This document shows positions 57,693 to 64,000 of a stretch of DNA of 64,000 nt, in pieces; position 1 is the first letter of the stretch, and each line of letters opens with the position of its first letter. Both the position numbers and the translations under genes were made by a program. The stretch is from Sipunculus nudus (lineage: Eukaryota; Annelida; Sipuncula; Golfingiida; Sipunculidae): positions 30,130,008-30,194,007 of the forward strand of contig CM049313.1 in the NCBI GenBank assembly GCA_026874595.1, in the 5' to 3' direction. The notes below the pieces were generated by a model that saw only the letters and a list, made by a program, of their open reading frames with translations, searched no databases and was not told the DNA's origin.

Positions 57693-60600
57693 GACATAAC
57701 GCCTGATCCTGAACTGGACCGTAGCGCTTTAAAACAAAATTCTCCATCAATCAGTAGACATAACCGTCCTCTGACCCAGGTCCTTAGAGACCCAGATATC
57801 AAATGTCCCCATATTTTAGTCAATCTTCAAAATAACAGATATAATAATTTGGTTACAGCTACAGTTAATTCCCTCAAAGTCCAATGTTTATTAGACACGG
57901 GAGCTCAAGTCTCTTGTATTGATTGGCATACGATACAAAATCTAAGCAACAGGGGTACTATTCCGGTTAATCCAGTAAACATTTCATATGTAAAAGGGAT
58001 CGGAAATATCCATGTTAAAGTTATGGGTCAGGTTGATTTAACTCTTAAATTGGGGGAATTCAGTACCACACATTCCTTTTTGGTCTTAACATCTAGTAGT
58101 GTACCCATAATATTAGGTACGGATTATTTACAGAAGTACCAAGCCCAAATTGATTTTTCTCATAATGTTCTCTCCTTAATGAATGGTAAATATCACATTC
58201 CACTGTGTAGTAAGGGACGGCCCTCTAATCACTCGTATCTCAGAGTTGCGATTAATACTACCTGTCAACCGCTCACAGAAACAATATTACCTGTTTATAC
58301 TCCGGATCCATACTTCTCGGATACCATTGGACAGGTCATTCCTCTTAGCTTATTAAGAAAGTCGAAACGCTTAGCTGGGGCGTATAGCATCAATACCTTA
58401 ACCAATTCAAAAACTGTCATGCGTGTTATGAATCCTTATACCAAACCAATTAAACTCTCACAGGGTTATCCAATTGCCTCATTCCGTTTACTTTCACCCA
58501 CATCTGACGCATTCACCATTATCGATCGCCAAGTCAGTATGGACATTAATCAGGTTAGTGCTAGTAATACCAATGAGGATAACGAGAAGGAATATTATAA
58601 AATAGCCCATTCCTTAAACTTCAACTTAGAAGGAACAGAATTAAATGAACAGGAAAAATATAAATTACTGGCATTTTTAGGCTCAAATCGGGACATTTTT
58701 GCTACTAATATTACTGAATTAGGACGTACAAATGTATTCTCTCATTCAATCGATACTGGTGATGAAACTCCCATTCGACTGGCCCCATACAGAGTAAGCC
58801 CCACTAAAAAGGCTGAAATAGATAGGCAAGTTCAGGAAATGCTCGATACGGGCATCATCCAAGAATCTACATCCTTATGGCAAGCTCCTGTTTTATTAGT
58901 TCCTAAGAAAAATGGACAATATAGATTTGCTGTGGATTATAGAAAATTAAATGCTATAACTAAGCCGGTAAGTCATCCTTTACCTCGAATTGAGGATGTT
59001 TTTGATAGTATTGGACAAGCAAAAGCGCGCATATTCTCTGTTCTAGATATGGCCTCTGGATTTTGGCAGATTCCAATGCACCCTGACTCTATTGACAAAA
59101 CTGGATTTGCCACGCATTCAGGTACATATACCTGGAATGTTATGCCCTTCGGTCTTCGTAATGCACCATCATCGTTCTCTTTTACAGTTGGAACTATTTT
59201 AAAGGGTTTAAACTTTAAAAATGCTGTAGTATATGTTGATGATATACTTGTTTATAGTCGTAATTTATCTGAACATCTCACTCATTTGTCTCAAGTTTTT
59301 ACTAGACTACGACAAGCTAACTTAAAACTGAAACCATCCAAATGTCATTTTGCCACTCCTAAGGTCAATTTTTTAGGTCACTATATCACAACTAGTGGTG
59401 TTGAAATGGACACAGCGAAGACACAAGCTGTTGCCACCTTTCCCCAACCTAAGAACCCTAAACAAATGCGCAGTTTCTTAGGATTATGTAATTACTACAG
59501 AAAATTTGTTAAAGATTATTCAAAAATTGCTTACCCATTGACCAGATTATTGCATAAAGATATTCCATTCAACTGGGATACTGCGTGCCAAAATGCTTTT
59601 ACTAAACTGAAACAGGCTCTGACTACGGAACCTATTGTTTTGGTGTATCCTGATTTTGACAAGGAATTCATTTTATATACTGATGCATCCGATTATGCTA
59701 TTGGTTATATTTTGGGTCAAAAAGACGACCATGGCAAGGAGCGTGTTATTGCCTATGGTGGCCGAAATTTGAGAAATAACGAAACCAGATGGGGCATAAC
59801 AGATAAAGAGTGTTTAGCTATTATAGAAGGTATTAAACATTACAATGTGTATCTTGCAAACGACAGGCCATTCACAATCGTGACAGATCATAGGGCTCTG
59901 ACTTATTTGGACTCCTGTAAAAATTCATCAGCAAGGCTCGCTCGCTGGGCTATGAAATTACAGCCATATAAATATACAATAGTATATAAGCCTGGAAAAT
60001 CAAACGTTAATGCGGACGCTCTTTCAAGAAGAAATTATGATATTAGTTTACAACCCATATCTCGGGAGGACACCCGTGATGTGTCTAGTCTTAGTTTACC
60101 TTCTACACAGACTATTCCGGATCAGACATCTGATTTAGTTGAACATCGCTTTACTTATAGCTCTCAGATCATAACTCCTGAAATTAATCAATTACAAGAG
60201 TTGGCTCAAGCCTCGCAAAATTACACGGACGCGACTCCACAACAGTTATTGGAACATCTTCTTCCTGAGATTACCCCGATACAGGAATTACAGGGTCAAG
60301 ATAAGGATTTAATACCTATCATAAAATACCTTAGGAATAAAACTGACTTACCTGATAATCAACGTTTAGCCAGAAACGTTATTTTAGAAAGTCAAAATTA
60401 TTTTCTGGATAATAATATTCTATACCATCGTTATTATCCTCGTTCCAGTAGTAAACAAAAAAATGCACCCTATATTCAGTTAGTCATTCCCCATATCTTG
60501 CGTGATGATATTTTAAGATCTTATCATGATTCTTTGGCTGCTGGTTGTCATTTTGGTATTAATTCTACCTACGAAGCCTTACGACAGAAGTACTACTGGC

Positions 60601-61913
60601 ATTCTATGTATGCTGATATTACAAAATACATACGATCTTGTGACGCTTGTCAGGTTGCAAAACGACATTTCCATGCAAGGGATGCACCACTTATTAATTA
60701 CCCACTTTCCTCTGTGTTCTCTCGAGTCCATGTAGACGTCTGTGGCCCCCTGAAAACAACTCCAAAAGGATATAAATATGTTCTTGTCATGGTTGACAGT
60801 TTTTCAAAATGGGTAGAGGCTGTTCCATTGCGAGAACAGAATGCACAGTCTATCGCCAAGGCCATTTATAATACCTTTATTACCAGGTTTGGACCCCCGC
60901 ATAGCCTCGTTTCGGATAGAGGTGCTAACTTTATGTCCCATTTGATTAAACAATTATGTAAACTTTTTCAAATTACAAAAGTAGAAACAAGTGCTTACCA
61001 CCCAGCCTCGAATGGTCAGGTGGAAGTTTATAACCGCACTTTAGTCCAATCACTTCGGACATATATAGAAGCGGATCAATCTAATTGGGCTGATTTAATT
61101 CCAAGCTTATTAATGGCTTTTCGTTTCAGACCTCAGGCACAACTTGATGGCTTTAGCCCATATCAAATTTTGTTTGGTAAGAAACCAACACTTCCAATTG
61201 ATGTGCAGTTGTTACCTGCACCTAAACTGTCCACGCCCGATCAGGCATACCTTGATTTATTAACTACACGCCTGAAACAAATTAGGGAGATAGTAGCTGA
61301 TATTACTTCTGAGACCAAGGATAAAATTAAACAGAGACATGATATAAAAGCATCTCAACCTGACTTTCAGGTCGGTGATCGTGTTCTGTTAAAACGTATG
61401 GCCAAAACCCCAGGTCTTACGCCAAAATTACTCCCCAAATACTTAGGCCCATACTACATTGCAATAGCCAATTCTAATAATACGTATAAACTTATTGATT
61501 GCCGTACTAACAAAGCTTTACCCGCTTTCGTGCATAGTAATAGGTTAAAAAAATATTTTGATCCCCAGGATCGTCCGACAAATCGTCGCGATCCCCCCGA
61601 TCATCCCACCGATGATCCACCCTCGACCCGTTTAGATTCATCCCAGCGTGATACATCCCCTAGAGATCGTGCTATCTTGGATCCAGACAGTCCAGGTCGA
61701 TCTCAAACTTCCCATGATGCATACGCTGCCGTTAATAGGCTTATGAAGTGTTCAAAACACCAAGGAAAGCGTGTGTATTTCGTGAAATGGGAGGACAAAT
61801 CACGGAAATCTTCCTGGGAATATGCAGACGATATTTCGCCCGCACTTATCCGTGAATTTCACATTAAACGAACAATGACCGGTCAGGTATGCAAACGTAA
61901 AAACAAACGTTAA
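57693..61913 (+). CDS. pol: Pol polyprotein: protease, RT, RNase H, integrase, chromodomain
   Basis: An open frame with no stop for 1,406 codons. Residue numbers here count from the codon at 57,849. Protease LLDTGAQ with Asp16 and a later IILGTDYL flap region; RT with FAVDYRKLNAITKP, VLDMASGFWQI and YVDD at about 462-465; RNase H with YTDAS (Asp 612) and TDHRALTYL; integrase zinc part HDSLAAGCHFG..CDACQVAK; catalytic Asp963 (HVDVCGP), Asp1023 (VSDRGANF) and Glu1059 (GQVEVYNR), spaced D-x59-D-x35-E. GPY/F module at about 1,199 (LGPYYI). Chromodomain at about 1,295-1,345 (VYFVKWEDKSRKSSWEYADD). Translation probably starts in gag and passes the TAG. No start ATG fits pol on its own. Confidence 0.95.
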   Translation, partial: DITPDPELDRSALKQNSPSISRHNRPLTQVLRDPDIKCPHILVNLQNNRYNNLVTATVNSLKVQCLLDTGAQVSCIDWHTIQNLSNRGTIPVNPVNISYVKGIGNIHVKVMGQVDLTLKLGEFSTTHSFLVLTSSSVPIILGTDYLQKYQAQIDFSHNVLSLMNGKYHIPLCSKGRPSNHSYLRVAINTTCQPLTETILPVYTPDPYFSDTIGQVIPLSLLRKSKRLAGAYSINTLTNSKTVMRVMNPYTKPIKLSQGYPIASFRLLSPTSDAFTIIDRQVSMDINQVSASNTNEDNEKEYYKIAHSLNFNLEGTELNEQEKYKLLAFLGSNRDIFATNITELGRTNVFSHSIDTGDETPIRLAPYRVSPTKKAEIDRQVQEMLDTGIIQESTSLWQAPVLLVPKKNGQYRFAVDYRKLNAITKPVSHPLPRIEDVFDSIGQAKARIFSVLDMASGFWQIPMHPDSIDKTGFATHSGTYTWNVMPFGLRNAPSSFSFTVGTILKGLNFKNAVVYVDDILVYSRNLSEHLTHLSQVFTRLRQANLKLKPSKCHFATPKVNFLGHYITTSGVEMDTAKTQAVATFPQPKNPKQMRSFLGLCNYYRKFVKDYSKIAYPLTRLLHKDIPFNWDTACQNAFTKLKQALTTEPIVLVYPDFDKEFILYTDASDYAIGYILGQKDDHGKERVIAYGGRNLRNNETRWGITDKECLAIIEGIKHYNVYLANDRPFTIVTDHRALTYLDSCKNSSARLARWAMKLQPYKYTIVYKPGKSNVNADALSRRNYDISLQPISREDTRDVSSLSLPSTQTIPDQTSDLVEHRFTYSSQIITPEINQLQELAQASQNYTDATPQQLLEHLLPEITPIQELQGQDKDLIPIIKYLRNKTDLPDNQRLARNVILESQNYFLDNNILYHRYYPRSSSKQKNAPYIQLVIPHILRDDILRSYHDSLAAGCHFGINSTYEALRQKYYWHSMYADITKYIRSCDACQVAKRHFHARDAPLINYPLSSVFSRVHVDVCGPLKTTPKGYKYVLVMVDSFSKWVEAVPLREQNAQSIAKAIYNTFITRFGPPHSLVSDRGANFMSHLIKQLCKLFQITKVETSAYHPASNGQVEVYNRTLVQSLRTYIEADQSNWADLIPSLLMAFRFRPQAQLDGFSPYQILFGKKPTLPIDVQLLPAPKLSTPDQAYLDLLTTRLKQIREIVADITSETKDKIKQRHDIKASQPDFQVGDRVLLKRMAKTPGLTPKLLPKYLGPYYIAIANSNNTYKLIDCRTNKALPAFVHSNRLKKYFDPQDRPTNRRDPPDHPTDDPPSTRLDSSQRDTSPRDRAILDPDSPGRSQTSHDAYAAVNRLMKCSKHQGKRVYFVKWEDKSRKSSWEYADDISPALIREFHIKRTMTGQVCKRKNKR

Positions 61914-62099
61914 ATACACTGACTGTACTCACCCGTATATAGACCCTAATAGTGAGATGACGAGGATATCATCCGTTTCATTTTCATATATCATCACTCT
62001 GCAGATGTGTTGGTCTTGCACATAAATAGCTAGCAATAAAATTACCATCTTAAATCCTTAAGGTTAAGATCAATACACACATTTGTTGAGAGATTTACT

Positions 62100-62152
62100 A
62101 TTCTCATTTGTCATTCCTCATACTTATTCATCCATTCCTTGTCCCCTTACAG
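62100..62152 (+). promoter_or_regulatory. Candidate splice acceptor for a 3' ORF
   Basis: A pyrimidine-rich stretch (about 62,100-62,148) runs into CCCCTTACAG, and AAAATG follows at once (ATG 62,156). This is the form expected for a spliced subgenomic mRNA. A matching donor was not established. One possible donor, GTCAG|GTAAAA at 56,745/56,746 in gag, would not keep a common frame. Confidence 0.4.
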
Positions 62153-62155
62153 AAA

Positions 62156-62617
62156 ATGGGCATCACACGGGAAGAAATACATTCCACTTACCTGTGCTAT
62201 CAATTGATTAATAGCTGGCATGGCATACCTGTTGTTTCCACTCGTATGATTAACAATGACACAGTCCCCATACCTCAGCACGTTTATATATCGTTTTGGC
62301 AATCATGGAAATTAAAACGCATGTTGCGTCACTGACTTCCTATTACGATTCTTACGATGAAACATCACGGCGTAGTGTATTTGGTTAACTTGTGTCCTAC
62401 ACGGGAGGACCCCACTTCCTATGAAACGGACGTAGACAATAAAGTCGCTACAAATCCATTAAAAGTTCCGGGTCAGGCACTCAAAACAGCAATGTTTCCT
62501 GCTGTACCTCCGTTCATGGCATCGTTGTCCACAATGTCCATGACGGATAATACACCGCATGCTACGTTGTATCCACTATCTGATAATGTATCATTAGATG
62601 GTGCAATATCACGTTGA
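62156..62617 (+). CDS. Small 3' ORF in two parts, one frame across a TGA
   Basis: ATG 62,156 opens 59 codons (start MGITREEIHSTYLCYQLINS) to TGA 62,333-62,335. The same frame continues without another stop through ATG 62,357 (MKHHGVVYLVNLCPTRED) to TGA 62,615-62,617. Read through, it would be about 153 residues. It contains a few hydrophobic residues but no clear signal peptide or membrane span, so I see no support for an env protein. I do not recognise a family. It could be an accessory gene or a captured fragment. Confidence 0.35.
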
Positions 62618-63533
62618 GGTTATTTACTTATGTGGCGTCTATTTAGAAAATTGTCGCTATATGTATATGTATATATATCTTTGTTATATGATACTGTCTT
62701 TTATGATATTTCTTGATAATACATGACATAGGTAGCATTAATCTTGTTGTTACGATTGTACATATATATATTCTTATTGTTCCTTAATACGTGCATATTG
62801 AAAAAAAAAAAAAACAATGAAAAAAAAATGTACAAAAGCTTTAAAATCACTAAAGAAAAAGGCTGTTTGACTACTAGTATGTATAATTTTTGCCTCTTTG
62901 CAAATAAGCCATGCATATATCTGTATACTTATTATCCCTTATCATTATATCTTATGTGTAGTTAATCATCACTATATACCATGTGTAGATCTCATTGATG
63001 TATATTTATCCTGCATTATATTCTTATCATATTATGTATATTGGTCTTTTCATATGTATATTTAAATATATATATCTATATATGTATTTCCTTGTGATTG
63101 TACCTTCATGAAACTTATTGAATATTATCATACAATTAAGGGACAACTATTTTACCTTCTTGCTGTGTTACGATAAGATGTACTCCAACACACACAAAAA
63201 AATATATAAAAACAAAAAACAAACCCACTAGCATACTAGAGATAGCTACTAGTATATTGTATTATCCATGTTTCCTGATACTATATTGATGTTTATGGAT
63301 TGTACTGCCGCTGCAGCCAGTACTTTGATGCAATTTTTCATGTTATACTATTGATACTTCTTGTATTTTATATATGTCTATCATTATGATCATTATTGTT
63401 ATTATACATATATTCACCGATTTATCCTATTATTCTTGCTTACATTGTTCTAATGTTGTACACATTGTCCCCAGTGTGTTTTTCATTTTCCTGTGTATTT
63501 GACCCGGAGTTCAAATTTTGAGCCCCAGGGATA

Positions 63534-64000
63534 TGTTATGTGGTAAGAGGTGTTAATATCTATTATAATTAATTACTGATTTTAACGCAATATTTTGGTA
63601 CACATAAGATCAGTTACCAGTTCAGCAGATGGAAAGACAGATAGATCGACAGAGAGAAATGATAATAGCCTAAATTGGTGTACCAACGCATTGTCTACCA
63701 TTGTAAGACAGGTGTTTGGATTCCGATCTCCATATGTCGGTTAGCATATAGGTTTAGAAAAGAAGCTGATAAATGAGTATTTTAATGGACATAAATTCTG
63801 AATGCAGACAACCAGTGATTACTATAGACTGGTATAATTGTTATAGCCATGTGAATGTAAACTTAATCAAGTAAGCCAAAATAGATTCTGTTATTATAGG
63901 CATCAGCAGAAGCCAGGTTTAGATCTGGATGACAGTGTAAAATGATATAAAAGTCAAAGGTACGGTGAATACCGGCCTGCGCATGAGGCAGTAATTTAGG
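63534..64000 (+). repeat. gypsy 3' LTR (partial, first 467 bp)
   Basis: It aligns to the 5' LTR without gaps to the window edge. Two differences were noticed: position 63,700 (A; T in the 5' LTR) and 63,980 (C; T in the 5' LTR). Confidence 0.95.

Larger units (their letters stand above)
61914..63533 (+). other. 1.6 kb 3' region of the gypsy element
   Basis: Between the pol stop and the 3' LTR, unusually long for a simple gypsy element. The first 700 bp hold a small ORF pair. The remainder (62,640-63,480) is A+T-rich and non-coding. A tract GAGCCCCAGGGATA stands just before the 3' LTR in the place of the polypurine tract. Confidence 0.8.
55726..64000 (+). mobile_element. Young, near-intact Ty3/gypsy LTR retrotransposon (right end cut by window)
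   Basis: It has an LTR of 918 bp (TGTTA..TAACA), then a primer-binding site, gag, TAG, pol and a 1.6 kb 3' region, followed by the first 467 bp of the 3' LTR. In those 467 bp I see two mismatches (offsets 166 and 446) and no gap, so the insertion is recent. Pol is one open frame of about 1,400 codons with all catalytic residues. Integrase follows RNase H (gypsy order) and ends with a GPY/F module and a chromodomain, features of chromoviruses. It is probably capable of moving, if gag-pol readthrough works. Confidence 0.95.

Noticed and set aside
62156-62617. env gene of a retrovirus-like element
   Set aside because: No signal peptide, membrane span or Cys pattern, and too short.

Overview
The window is animal nuclear DNA. 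It has spliced exons with GT..AG borders, strongly A+T-rich spacers, and very dense transposable elements. The mix of LINEs, Ty3/gypsy and Ty1/copia elements, hairpin-ended repeats with tandem cores, and a hydroxylysine-kinase-like gene with a ~30 kb intron points to a lophotrochozoan, most likely a bivalve mollusc. That assignment is an inference from repeat style, not a proven match. There is no operon, rRNA, tRNA or CRISPR array that I can support.

Layout. 1-4.64 kb is a decayed DNA transposon. It carries a DDE-like transposase gene with a basic N-terminus and an SH3-like C-terminus, flanked by inverted copies of a 15-bp motif (GTAACGTATGTTTCA). 5.0-8.9 kb is a second element, bounded by a 15-bp inverted repeat and invaded by a dead LINE. 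8.9-10.5 kb is CpG-richer and holds one convincing minus-strand first coding exon (49 codons, phase 0, donor GTAAGT) of an unrecognised gene. 12.6-15.8 kb is a minus-strand LINE tail split by a 2.4 kb terminal-inverted-repeat element with a 5-bp target duplication. 17.6-19.0 kb is a dead gypsy fragment. 19.3-22.9 kb holds hairpin-ended repeats, one nested in another.

The only gene whose product I can name is on the minus strand. Exons at 53,436-53,697 and 23,616-23,750 join in phase and read as the N-lobe of a hydroxylysine-kinase/aminoglycoside-phosphotransferase-like protein. The 29.7 kb intron between them is almost wholly mobile DNA: a pogo/Tigger-like element, LINE remains, a dead copia element with 190/189-bp LTRs and a TTTTC target duplication, and a nested stack of hairpin-ended (helentron/HINE-like) repeats at 35.9-53.3 kb. 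In that stack copy B is split by element X, X is split by copy C and by element W, and C is split by a Y concatemer. X also carries six 180-bp tandem units.

55.7-64.0 kb is a nearly intact, very young Ty3/gypsy element (918-bp LTR; two mismatches seen in the 467 bp of the 3' LTR that is visible). Its gag and pol lie in the same frame separated by one TAG codon. Pol ends in a chromodomain. About 1.6 kb follows pol, with a candidate splice acceptor and a small two-part ORF that is also in one frame across a single TGA. The 3' LTR is cut by the window edge.

Points most worth following: the gag-TAG-pol arrangement and the 3' accessory region of the gypsy element; the DDE-like element with inverted subterminal motifs; the families that share 3' hairpins and a preference for A-tracts; perfect IR3 (AGGTCAnnnTGACCT) and DR1-type nuclear-receptor motifs carried inside repeat units; and the 12-bp palindrome GGTGGCGCCACC shared by several otherwise different repeat families.
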